Origin: a bacterium
GTDB lineage: Bacteria; CBDUZB01; JAGLHV01
Length of the DNA stretch: 5,830 bases
Assembly: GCA_023132075.1 (NCBI GenBank)
Contig: JAGLYT010000109.1
Coordinates: 1 to 5,830 of the forward strand
Reading direction: 5' to 3'
Shown: positions 1 through 5,830 of the stretch, one piece after another
Layout of the letters: every line of letters starts with the position of its first letter
How positions within the stretch are numbered: the first letter of the stretch is position 1
The notes under the pieces: model-generated
What the model was told of the DNA's origin: nothing
Seen by the model: the letters and a program-made list of their open reading frames with translations, nothing else
Databases searched by the model: none
Made by a program: the position numbers and the translations under genes

Positions 1-335
1 TCTTCACTCATATTCTCTATGTCTTCAATTTTTTTATCAGTTGCATATAGTGCCCCTATCAGCGCACCTACACTCGTTCCAACAATTATATCTATGGGAA
101 CCCCTTCTTCTTCAAATACTTTTAGAACACCAATATGGGCTAAACCTCTAGCTCCTCCTCCTCCCAAAACCAGTGCTACTTTAGGCCTCACATCATCTTC
201 CAGGGCATTAACTTCATTCCAGATATATCTTTTTAATAAAGCTTCTTCCTCTTTAAAATCTAAAGCTGAAATATTTCCGCTTTGTAAATTAACTAAAATT
301 ATCAGTAAAGTTATAAATTTAATAAACCTTTTCAT
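1..335 (-). CDS. Patatin-like phospholipase, secreted, N-terminal part (cut by window edge)
   Basis: Reading leftward from the ATG at 335-333, 111 codons are open to the window edge, so the C-terminus is missing. Residues 1-24 form a signal peptide: basic MKRFIK, a hydrophobic core [11 protein letters not shown], then QSGNISA, so the protein is probably exported. A patatin domain follows. Its glycine-rich oxyanion-hole loop GGGGARGL is at about 58-65, and the nucleophile elbow GTSVG at 86-90 puts the catalytic Ser at 88. The Asp of the Ser-Asp dyad lies beyond the edge. Patatin-family proteins are acyl hydrolases acting on phospholipids; exported bacterial members include PlpD-like proteins with a C-terminal outer-membrane barrel, but whether this one has a barrel cannot be seen. 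Its start is only 4 bases after the TolC-like stop, with no strong Shine-Dalgarno, which suggests translational coupling. Family call is firm; substrate is unknown. Confidence 0.9.
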   Translation of the reverse strand, partial: MKRFIKFITLLIILVNLQSGNISALDFKEEEALLKRYIWNEVNALEDDVRPKVALVLGGGGARGLAHIGVLKVFEEEGVPIDIIVGTSVGALIGALYATDKKIEDIENMSE

Positions 336-339
336 TTTC

Positions 340-1644
340 TTATTTTTCTACGACATCTATCCCTATTGCTTTTTCCAAATCAGCTCTGATGGCAATATAG
401 TTATAAATGGATTTAATATGCCCTAATTTCATCCTTATATAAAAATCATATATTTCCATTAATTCAAAATAATTAGTTTTATCCTTTTCCGCTTTTATGC
501 GAATATTTTTTGCTTCTTCCCAGTCAATTTTAGTTTCCAGTACCTGCTTTTGAGCTGCTATAAATTCCAGGTAACTTTTATTTACTTCCCATCGAACCTT
601 ATCTTCAACCGCCGCTTTTTGGAATCTGGCTTTTTCCAATTTTGCCTTTTTTTGCTTTAATCTCGCCCAACTAGCCCATGCATCAAAAATAGGAATTCTT
701 AAATTTATAGAAGCAATCCAATTTTTCTCATCCAGAGGTAAATCTCTACCTCCATATTGATAATTAGCCCCCATTACTATCGTTGGATATCTTTCTCTCC
801 TGGAAAGACTTACGGCCAAAGCATCCATTTCTTCCTGGGCACGGGTCTGAAGCAATTCCGGTCTATACTGAAAAGACCATGCTATATATTTATTCAAATC
901 TACTTTTAAAGTTTTAAAATCCAATTTGCCAATCAACTTTACACTGGTATTCAGCTCTATACCCAAAACATTATTAAAATTTAACCGGGCTAGAGAAATA
1001 TCATTTTCACATTTTCTCAAATTTGATTTTAACGCAGTTAAAAATTTTTGCTGTTTCATTTTTAAATAAGGGGAATTATATTTTTTTTGCGCAAACTTTC
1101 CTTCAAATTCCTGAATACCTTTTTCATAAATTTCAATTTTTTTCTGCAGTAAAAGAAGCCGAGAAAATACTTTTTTTACTTCGTATGCTATTTCATTCTT
1201 TAACTGCTCATACGACGAATTTGCTCCTTTTAAATTAATGTCCGCTAATTTTTTAGTATCCCCCCTAAACCAACTCCCCTGGTAAATATATTGATACAGA
1301 GACAATTGAACCGCATAAAAATTTCCTTCTTCATTAGGTTCAAGCCATATCCCTCCCAATTCCGGTGGAAGAGACAAAGGTGATACTGTTTTCAACCGGG
1401 ACATATTACAATTAAGATCCATTTGCGGATACATAAAAGACTTTGCTTCTTTTACTTTCCCTTTGGCTATAGACACATCCCGCTGTCTACTTAACAGGCT
1501 TTGACTATTTAACAAAGCTAATTTTACACTTTGAGGAAGGGTCAACTTTCTTTCAGAAAATTCATCAGCATAAAGAAATTTTCCCAAAAAGACAGAAATG
1601 AAAAAAAAAGAAAGGAAAAAATGGAGTGTTTTTTTACTAACCAT
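340..1644 (-). CDS. TolC-family outer-membrane efflux protein (probably its own gene)
   Basis: From the ATG at 1644-1642 this frame encodes 434 residues with all marks of an outer-membrane efflux (OEP/TolC) protein. Residues 1-26 are a signal peptide (MVSKK, then a Phe/Leu/Ile-rich core, FLYA before Asp27). [14 protein letters not shown] at about 34-47 is the typical first helix start of the family. Two structural repeats follow, each with long amphipathic helices around a beta-hairpin: first YPQMDLN plus [10 protein letters not shown] (72-119), second [14 protein letters not shown] plus [14 protein letters not shown] (286-321). It ends with ADLEKAIG (421-428), a common OEP ending. Family members form trimeric channels across outer membrane and periplasm for efflux pumps or type I secretion. 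No inner-membrane pump or adaptor gene is in the window. The ATG has no good Shine-Dalgarno and lies in frame with argH without an intervening stop. The signal peptide, complete domain and family-typical length argue for independent translation from Met455 of the larger frame. Confidence 0.88.
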   Translation of the reverse strand: MVSKKTLHFFLSFFFISVFLGKFLYADEFSERKLTLPQSVKLALLNSQSLLSRQRDVSIAKGKVKEAKSFMYPQMDLNCNMSRLKTVSPLSLPPELGGIWLEPNEEGNFYAVQLSLYQYIYQGSWFRGDTKKLADINLKGANSSYEQLKNEIAYEVKKVFSRLLLLQKKIEIYEKGIQEFEGKFAQKKYNSPYLKMKQQKFLTALKSNLRKCENDISLARLNFNNVLGIELNTSVKLIGKLDFKTLKVDLNKYIAWSFQYRPELLQTRAQEEMDALAVSLSRRERYPTIVMGANYQYGGRDLPLDEKNWIASINLRIPIFDAWASWARLKQKKAKLEKARFQKAAVEDKVRWEVNKSYLEFIAAQKQVLETKIDWEEAKNIRIKAEKDKTNYFELMEIYDFYIRMKLGHIKSIYNYIAIRADLEKAIGIDVVEK

Positions 1645-3006
1645 CAATTCTTTTATTTTTTTAATTTGTTTCTTCACACAAGAAAGAGCAGTACCCCCAA
1701 AAGAATTTCTTGAATTAACACAATTTTCCAAACGAATAACTTCCCTTACATCTTTTTTAAACTTCGGAGAAAACTTATAGAATTCCTCTTCGGAAAGATC
1801 TTCCAATCTTTTTTTGTTTTCAATACAATAAGCCACTATTTTCCCTGTTATCCTGTGTGCTTCTCTAAAAGGAGTTCCCTTATTGGTTAAATACTCGGCA
1901 ACATTGGTAGCATTAAGAAATCCTTCCTGACAAGCAGTATACATTCTTTTTTTGTTTATCAAAATAGAAGAAAGCATTTTAGGGAAAACAGTCAAAACAT
2001 CTTTCAGTGTATCTATTGTCTTAAACAATTCCTCTTTATCTTCCTGCATATCTCTATTATAAGCTAAAGGAAGAGATTTCATTTGAGTAAGTAAAGCAAT
2101 TAATGCCCCATAAATCTTTCCTGTCTTTCCTCTGGTTAATTCCGCTATATCCGGATTTTTTTTCTGAGGCATAATGGAAGAACCGGTAGAAAAAGCATCA
2201 TCCATTTCTATAAAAGCAAACTCGGTAGAATTCCACAAAATAATCTCTTCGGAAATTCTGGATAAATGCATCATTAATGTAGCCGCATCGGACAAAAATT
2301 CAATGACAAAATCCCTGTCTCCGACCGTATCAATACTATTCTGCGAAATCTGCGGAAATTTTAATAATCGGGACACATAATTTCGGTCTATGGGAAAAGA
2401 TGTTCCGGCTAAAGCCCCTGCTCCCAGAGGCATTACATTTACCCTCTTCAAACAATCACCCAACCTCCCTTTATCCCTCTCTAACATCCACCAATAAGCT
2501 AAAAGGTGGTGAGAAAAAAGTATGGGCTGAGCATGTTGTAAGTGGGTAAACCCGGGCATAATTACATCTATATTCTTTTGTGCTATTTTTACTATTACTT
2601 TTTGAAATTTCAGTATTAAATTTAATATTATCCCCATTTCATCCCGTAAATACATTCGCACATCTAATACCACCTGGTCATTACGAGAACGGGCAGTGTG
2701 TAGCTTTCCTCCTACAGGACCTATTTTTTCTATGAGTTTTCTCTCTATCAACATATGAATATCTTCGTCTTCGGAAGTAAAAGTCAATTTTCCCTTTTTA
2801 GTTTCACCCAGAATTTTTTCCAGGCCCGCAATAATTTTCTTCATCTCTTCTTTCTTAATTATTCCGCATTTACCCAACATCCTGACATGGGCAATACTTC
2901 CCAAAATGTCGTATTCAGCTAATCTAATATCAAAAGCAATAGAAGTAAGGAACTTAGAACAATCCATATCCATTTCCTTTTTAAATCTTCCATTCCAGAG
3001 TTTCAC
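340..3006 (-). CDS. argH: Argininosuccinate lyase (ArgH), reading in frame into a TolC-like protein
   Basis: Codons 1-454 (bases 3006-1645) are a full-length argininosuccinate lyase, which splits argininosuccinate into arginine and fumarate in the cytoplasm, the last step of arginine synthesis. Visible family marks: MKLWNGRF at the N-terminus, [10 protein letters not shown] at 103-112, THLQ at 154-157 with the probable catalytic His155, and the fumarate-lyase signature [12 protein letters not shown] at 275-286, whose loop carries the catalytic Ser (276/277). The C-terminal [10 protein letters not shown] at 431-440 is where ArgH proteins normally end within about 20 residues, and family length is about 455-465. 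Here no stop follows: the frame continues through Met455 into a complete TolC-family protein and stops with TAA at 342-340 (888 codons). The start is GTG, supported by GGGAGGA at 3017-3011, five bases from GGAGG to GTG. It lies 37 bases after argG. ArgH identity is very sure. That the 888-residue polypeptide is the real product is doubtful, because it would join a soluble cytoplasmic tetramer to an exported protein; a one-base indel near the junction is likelier. Confidence 0.93.
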   Translation of the reverse strand: MKLWNGRFKKEMDMDCSKFLTSIAFDIRLAEYDILGSIAHVRMLGKCGIIKKEEMKKIIAGLEKILGETKKGKLTFTSEDEDIHMLIERKLIEKIGPVGGKLHTARSRNDQVVLDVRMYLRDEMGIILNLILKFQKVIVKIAQKNIDVIMPGFTHLQHAQPILFSHHLLAYWWMLERDKGRLGDCLKRVNVMPLGAGALAGTSFPIDRNYVSRLLKFPQISQNSIDTVGDRDFVIEFLSDAATLMMHLSRISEEIILWNSTEFAFIEMDDAFSTGSSIMPQKKNPDIAELTRGKTGKIYGALIALLTQMKSLPLAYNRDMQEDKEELFKTIDTLKDVLTVFPKMLSSILINKKRMYTACQEGFLNATNVAEYLTNKGTPFREAHRITGKIVAYCIENKKRLEDLSEEEFYKFSPKFKKDVREVIRLENCVNSRNSFGGTALSCVKKQIKKIKELMVSKKTLHFFLSFFFISVFLGKFLYADEFSERKLTLPQSVKLALLNSQSLLSRQRDVSIAKGKVKEAKSFMYPQMDLNCNMSRLKTVSPLSLPPELGGIWLEPNEEGNFYAVQLSLYQYIYQGSWFRGDTKKLADINLKGANSSYEQLKNEIAYEVKKVFSRLLLLQKKIEIYEKGIQEFEGKFAQKKYNSPYLKMKQQKFLTALKSNLRKCENDISLARLNFNNVLGIELNTSVKLIGKLDFKTLKVDLNKYIAWSFQYRPELLQTRAQEEMDALAVSLSRRERYPTIVMGANYQYGGRDLPLDEKNWIASINLRIPIFDAWASWARLKQKKAKLEKARFQKAAVEDKVRWEVNKSYLEFIAAQKQVLETKIDWEEAKNIRIKAEKDKTNYFELMEIYDFYIRMKLGHIKSIYNYIAIRADLEKAIGIDVVEK
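1656..1662 (-). other. A7 tract at the argH/tolC-like junction (possible indel or slippage site)
   Basis: On the coding strand the end of argH reads ATT, seven A, then TAAAAGAATTGATGG. In the sequence as given the frame passes straight into the internal ATG at 1644. With one more A (or a -1 slip) ArgH would end as NKRIDG and a TAG at 1639-1637, giving 456 residues and a short overlap with the downstream start. With one fewer A (or a +1 slip) it would end at a TAA directly after the tract, giving 450 residues. Both lengths suit ArgH. The tract is seen; its role as an error or slippage site is inference. Confidence 0.5.
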
Positions 3007-3017
3007 TTTTTCCTCCC
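3007..3017 (-). promoter_or_regulatory. Ribosome binding site of argH, deciding a GTG start
   Basis: GGGAGGA (3017-3011) followed by four A precedes the GTG at 3006-3004, leaving five bases between GGAGG and the start codon. This is the strongest Shine-Dalgarno in the window. It supports the GTG start, which also places the family-typical MKLWNGRF at the very N-terminus. Confidence 0.8.
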
Positions 3018-3043
3018 GCCTTAATATTTATTTCGTTTGAATT

Positions 3044-4276
3044 CTATTTTTTCTTTAATTTTACAACTCTTTTTTCTGCTTCCAGCATTGCCTTTGCTTT
3101 CAACGGCAACCCCCACAACTCAATAAATCCTTCCGCCGAGGAGTGATTAAAAATATCTTCCTTAGTATAAGTAGCTAAAGAATGATGATACAAAGAATAA
3201 GGAGACTTTCTACCCACAACCTGACAAAGTCCTTTATACAACTTAATCCGCACTTTCCCTGTTATTTCTTTTTGGGTTGTTTTAACAAAAGAAGCTATGG
3301 CCTCCCTCAACGGCGAATGCCACAATCCATAATAAATAAGCTCCCCATAACGACAGGACAGTAATTCTTTATAATGCAATAACTCTCTCTCCAGAACCAG
3401 CATTTCCAACTCCCTGTGGGCAAAAGTAAGAATCGTTGCCGCAGGACATTCATAAATTTCCCTCGATTTTATCCCAACTAATCTGTTTTCTACCAGATCA
3501 ATCCTGCCTATACCATGTTTACCGCCTAATACATTTAGTTTCTCAATTAATCGGACCAAAGGAAGTTCTTTCCCGTTTATCTTTACCGGTACACCTGCCT
3601 GAAAATCAATTTCTATATATAAAGGCTTTCCGGGTGCTTTTTCCGGGGCAACTGTCATTTGATAAGCATCTACCGGTGGTTCCACCCACGGATCCTCCAA
3701 CTGTCCGCATTCAATACTTACTCCCCATAAATTACGGTCAATACTATAAGGGTTTTTTTTCTTTATTTCCAATGGAATTTTATGCTTTTTTGCATATTCA
3801 ATCTCATCTTCTCTAGATTTCATTTCCCATTCGCGCAGGGGAGCTAACACTTTTAACCCCGGAGACAACTTCGCTATAGTAACTTCAAAACGCACCTGGT
3901 CGTTTCCTTTGCCCGTACAACCGTGCACAATGGTATCCGCTTTTTCCCTTAACGCTAAAGAAACAAGCTTTTCGGCAATCAAAGGACGGGATAAAGCCGT
4001 AGCTAAAAGATATTTATTTTCATAAACGGCATTTGCCTGCAAAGCGGGCAAAACATAATTATAAGCAAATTCCTTCCTCAAGTCTTCAATAATTATTTTG
4101 TCCACTCCTGAATTTAGTGCTTTTTTCTTTAAAGGTTTTAAATTTTTGCCCTGTCCTACATCAACCGTATAAGCAATTACTTTGCATCCGTAATTTTCTT
4201 TAAGCCAGTGAATAATTACCGAAGTATCCAATCCCCCCGAATATGCAAGTACTGCTTTTTTTATTTGTTTTTTCAT
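3044..4276 (-). CDS. argG: Argininosuccinate synthase (ArgG)
   Basis: This 410-residue protein joins citrulline and aspartate, using ATP, to form argininosuccinate in the cytoplasm, the step just before ArgH. The family normally has about 400-450 residues, so it looks complete. The N-terminal PP-loop AYSGGLDTS (11-19) binds ATP, and TVDVGQ is at 37-42. Further conserved blocks are YLLATALSRPLIA (89-101), HGCTGKGNDQVRFE (118-131), SREDEIEYAKKHKIP (154-168), DRNLWGVSIECG (180-191) and GIGRIDLVENRLVGIKSRE (255-273), then PAATIL (278-283) and SPYSLYHHSLATY near the C-terminus. No key residue appears lost. The ATG at 4276 has AGAGGA at 4290-4285 as Shine-Dalgarno. The gene starts 22 bases after the phosphohexomutase stop and ends with TAA 37 bases before argH, so it is very likely cotranscribed with both. 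No arginine-repressor (ARG box) site is evident in these short gaps. Confidence 0.97.
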   Translation of the reverse strand: MKKQIKKAVLAYSGGLDTSVIIHWLKENYGCKVIAYTVDVGQGKNLKPLKKKALNSGVDKIIIEDLRKEFAYNYVLPALQANAVYENKYLLATALSRPLIAEKLVSLALREKADTIVHGCTGKGNDQVRFEVTIAKLSPGLKVLAPLREWEMKSREDEIEYAKKHKIPLEIKKKNPYSIDRNLWGVSIECGQLEDPWVEPPVDAYQMTVAPEKAPGKPLYIEIDFQAGVPVKINGKELPLVRLIEKLNVLGGKHGIGRIDLVENRLVGIKSREIYECPAATILTFAHRELEMLVLERELLHYKELLSCRYGELIYYGLWHSPLREAIASFVKTTQKEITGKVRIKLYKGLCQVVGRKSPYSLYHHSLATYTKEDIFNHSSAEGFIELWGLPLKAKAMLEAEKRVVKLKKK

Positions 4277-4284
4277 AATTAAAA

Positions 4285-4290
4285 TCCTCT
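4285..4290 (-). promoter_or_regulatory. Ribosome binding site of argG
   Basis: AGAGGA lies eight bases before the ATG at 4276-4274, in the 22-base gap after the phosphohexomutase stop. It is a moderate Shine-Dalgarno match and supports this start, which places the PP-loop at residues 11-19 as usual for the family. Confidence 0.65.
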
Positions 4291-4298
4291 TCTCTTTT

Positions 4299-5750
4299 TT
4301 AACTACTAATTTTATTGATTATTTTTCTGCCTTCATCAAGAAGCAAATCTACTTTTCTTTTTGACTCTGCTTCCGAATATAAACGCACTACCGGTTCCGT
4401 TCCTGAAGGACGAAGTAACAACCAGGCATCATCCTTTAAAATAATTTTTACTCCATCAAAGGTTTTAACTTCTTTAACCGGAGTATTTATCAATTTATTG
4501 GGAATATTTTGTGTTATTAAATCAGTAAAAAGATTTTTATCCAACTCTGTTTTATTTTTTTTGGCACCCTGCTTACTTGAAAGCAGTTTTTTTATCTTTG
4601 TTATCTGTACATCCTTTCTTTCGAAAACCGACTTGCCAAATCTTTTTTGCATTTCCGAAAGAATCTGTGATAATTTATTTTTTCTTTTTGCTAACATTTC
4701 TACTATCCATAGTCCGGACAAAACCCCGTCGCGTTCCGGAAGATATCCCTGATACCCATACCCTCCACTTTCTTCCCCACCCATAAGAATATTCTCTTTT
4801 AACATTAATTCGCAAACATTTTTAAATCCCACGTGAACTTCCTGAAAAGGCAAACGATAATGCCGGGCAATTCTTTCCCCTAAATATCCTAAAGAAATTG
4901 CCTGCACCACTTTTCCCGACCATTGTTTGGATTCAATTAAATATGAAAGAATTAACGGAAAAACCTGATGCGGAGACAGATATTTACCTTTATCATCCAC
5001 TACACCTACCCGGTCACCATCTCCGTCTACAGCAATCCCGATGTCGGCTTTTTCTTCAATTACTTTCTTTTTTAATTCTTCCAGGTTTTTCTCTATCGGC
5101 TCGGGATTTAATCCGCCGAACATTGCCTTTCGTTGACTATGAATAGCAATTATTTTACAATTCGTTGATTTTAAAACGTCCTGTAAATAAGAACATCCCG
5201 ACCCATACATAGAATCGAAAACTATTTTTAACCTCGATTTTTTCATCAAATTTAAATCAATGTAACTTTGCAAGTCCTTTATATAATCCGTATAAAAATT
5301 TGTTATTTTACTATTTCCTTCTTTAACACGGGGAGAATTCTTATACAAAAATTTCTCGATTTGTTTGCCAGTACCGGCTGAGATAGAACCTCCAAAGGCT
5401 GCTTTAACTTTTATGCCGTTATAAAAAGGAGGATTATGACTGGCAGTAACCATTATCCCGGCATTAGCTTTACGCTTAACTACCGCATGAGAAACTGTGG
5501 GAGTAGTAATCGGCTGGCTGCTAAATAATACTGATATCCCATTACCTTCCATTACCCGAGCTGCAATTTCCGCATAGTTTTCCGAAAGAAATCTCATATC
5601 ATAGCCAATAACCACATTAAATGATTTACCCGGTGAATTTTGCTTAATATAATCAGCAATAGCCTGAGAAATAATTCTTACATTATCAAAAGTAAAGTCA
5701 CGGGCAATTACTCCCCGCCATCCGTCAGTGCCAAATTTTATTTTATACAC
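4299..5750 (-). CDS. Phosphoglucomutase/phosphomannomutase (alpha-D-phosphohexomutase family)
   Basis: This 483-residue cytoplasmic enzyme belongs to the alpha-D-phosphohexomutase superfamily, which moves phosphate between C1 and C6 of a hexose via a phosphoserine. All four functional loops are visible in order. They are TASHNP at 102-107 (phosphorylated Ser104), the Mg-binding loop DGDGDR at 242-247, the sugar-binding loop GEESGG at 325-330, and the phosphate-binding loop RPSGTEP at 447-453. FGTDGWRG at 6-13 is the usual N-terminal mark. GEESGG favours glucose/mannose phosphates over the glucosamine phosphate of GlmM, but glucose versus mannose cannot be settled. A Lys-rich stretch near 383-405, before domain 4, looks like a divergent linker. 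The start is GTG at 5750-5748, because the next Met (51) would lose FGTDGWRG. AAAGGGGA precedes it by about five to six bases. It leads the visible unit, 22 bases before argG. A likely role is supply of hexose 1-phosphate for envelope polysaccharide or glycogen; that is inference. Confidence 0.93.
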   Translation of the reverse strand: MYKIKFGTDGWRGVIARDFTFDNVRIISQAIADYIKQNSPGKSFNVVIGYDMRFLSENYAEIAARVMEGNGISVLFSSQPITTPTVSHAVVKRKANAGIMVTASHNPPFYNGIKVKAAFGGSISAGTGKQIEKFLYKNSPRVKEGNSKITNFYTDYIKDLQSYIDLNLMKKSRLKIVFDSMYGSGCSYLQDVLKSTNCKIIAIHSQRKAMFGGLNPEPIEKNLEELKKKVIEEKADIGIAVDGDGDRVGVVDDKGKYLSPHQVFPLILSYLIESKQWSGKVVQAISLGYLGERIARHYRLPFQEVHVGFKNVCELMLKENILMGGEESGGYGYQGYLPERDGVLSGLWIVEMLAKRKNKLSQILSEMQKRFGKSVFERKDVQITKIKKLLSSKQGAKKNKTELDKNLFTDLITQNIPNKLINTPVKEVKTFDGVKIILKDDAWLLLRPSGTEPVVRLYSEAESKRKVDLLLDEGRKIINKISS

Positions 5751-5755
5751 TAAAG

Positions 5756-5763
5756 TCCCCTTT
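5756..5763 (-). promoter_or_regulatory. Ribosome binding site of the phosphohexomutase, deciding a GTG start
   Basis: AAAGGGGA on the minus strand sits with six bases between GGGG and the GTG at 5750-5748. No ATG is available in frame before the conserved FGTDGWRG motif, so this site supports GTG as the start codon. Confidence 0.65.
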
Positions 5764-5774
5764 CTGTTTCATAT

Positions 5775-5780
5775 ATTATA
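5775..5780 (-). promoter_or_regulatory. Candidate -10 box (TATAAT) before the phosphohexomutase
   Basis: A perfect TATAAT lies 24 bases before the GTG start, so a transcript could begin near 5768 and still include the Shine-Dalgarno. However, at 17 bases upstream the hexamer is CATAAT, a poor -35, and there is no TG extension. The region is AT-rich and may also be the 3' end of an upstream gene, so the match could be chance. Confidence 0.35.
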
Positions 5781-5829
5781 GACGGCTGTATTTTTTTATT
5801 ATGCTGCCGTCACCAATAGCTATTCCCTC
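5776..5829 (-). CDS. Possible C-terminal tail of an upstream gene (cut by window edge)
   Basis: One minus-strand frame is open from the right edge for 17 codons, reading EGIAIGDGSIIKKYSRL, then TAA at 5778-5776. The other two minus-strand frames hit stops within a few codons. If real, it ends 25 bases before the phosphohexomutase start, matching the spacing of the other genes and extending the operon upstream. The piece is too short to recognise a family, and a random open stretch of this size is common. Confidence 0.35.
   Translation of the reverse strand, partial: EGIAIGDGSIIKKYSRL
5781..5811. repeat. Inverted repeat GACGGC / GCCGTC with 19-base spacer
   Basis: GACGGC at 5781-5786 pairs with GCCGTC at 5806-5811; the arms are perfect over six bases and GC-rich in an AT-rich surrounding, with partial pairing inside. 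The left arm abuts the candidate TATAAT. No T tract follows on either strand and the loop is large, so it is not a convincing intrinsic terminator. It could be an operator, or simply part of the upstream coding tail. Confidence 0.3.
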
Positions 5830-5830
5830 T

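Noticed and set aside
19-426. Plus-strand open frame of 135 codons over the patatin start
   Set aside because: It is antisense to a clear patatin domain and signal peptide, has low-complexity Ser/Pro content and no recognisable motif.
340-3006. Stop-codon reassignment as the cause of the ArgH-TolC join
   Set aside because: There is no in-frame TAA, TAG or TGA at the junction to be reread; the frame is simply open, and the three genes with visible ends stop normally with TAA.
3007-3043. Possible terminator or promoter between argG and argH
   Set aside because: The gap is AT-rich but shows no stem-loop with a T tract and no paired -35/-10; only the argH ribosome site is supported.
3436-3816. 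Plus-strand open frame of 126 codons inside argG
   Set aside because: It is antisense to highly conserved ArgG blocks and has no motif of its own.
4315-4752. Plus-strand open frame of 145 codons inside the phosphohexomutase
   Set aside because: It lies opposite a gene with all four catalytic loops; no ribosome site or family resemblance is seen.
5801-5830. ATG at 5801 starting a plus-strand gene toward the right edge (MLPSPIAIPS)
   Set aside because: No Shine-Dalgarno precedes it, only ten codons are visible, and the minus-strand frame over the same bases fits the local gene direction better.

Overview
The window is an AT-rich stretch in which every supported gene lies on the minus strand, so it reads biologically from right to left. 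Gene order in the direction of transcription is: possible tail of an upstream gene (edge), a phosphohexomutase (phosphoglucomutase/phosphomannomutase), argG (argininosuccinate synthase), argH (argininosuccinate lyase), a TolC-family outer-membrane efflux protein, and the N-terminus of a secreted patatin-like phospholipase cut by the left edge. Gaps are about 25, 22, 37, 0 and 4 bases. No terminator-like hairpin with a T tract is visible between genes, so the layout suggests one polycistronic unit.

The proteins are rich in Lys, Ile, Glu and Phe. A TolC-type protein and a patatin with a signal peptide point to a diderm (Gram-negative type) bacterium. The codon bias and gene mix resemble low-GC uncultured candidate phyla rather than a familiar model organism; this is inference, and I cannot name the lineage.

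Functionally, argG and argH are the last two steps of arginine biosynthesis (citrulline + aspartate to argininosuccinate, then to arginine + fumarate). The phosphohexomutase interconverts hexose 1- and 6-phosphates for polysaccharide or nucleotide-sugar supply. The TolC-like protein and the patatin act in the envelope and look like a separate secretion or envelope pair attached to the 3' end of the arginine genes.

The most notable feature is that argH has no stop codon of its own. A complete 454-residue ArgH runs in frame into a complete 434-residue TolC-like protein that has its own Met and signal peptide, giving an 888-codon frame. An A7 tract (minus strand) lies 11 bases before the internal ATG. 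A one-base change either way in that tract would end ArgH at once (TAA before the ATG, or TAG overlapping it), so a single-base indel, whether an assembly error or real, or slippage is the simplest explanation. I found no RNA gene, CRISPR array, insertion sequence or clearly novel system. Apart from the junction, this is mostly ordinary metabolic and envelope gene content.
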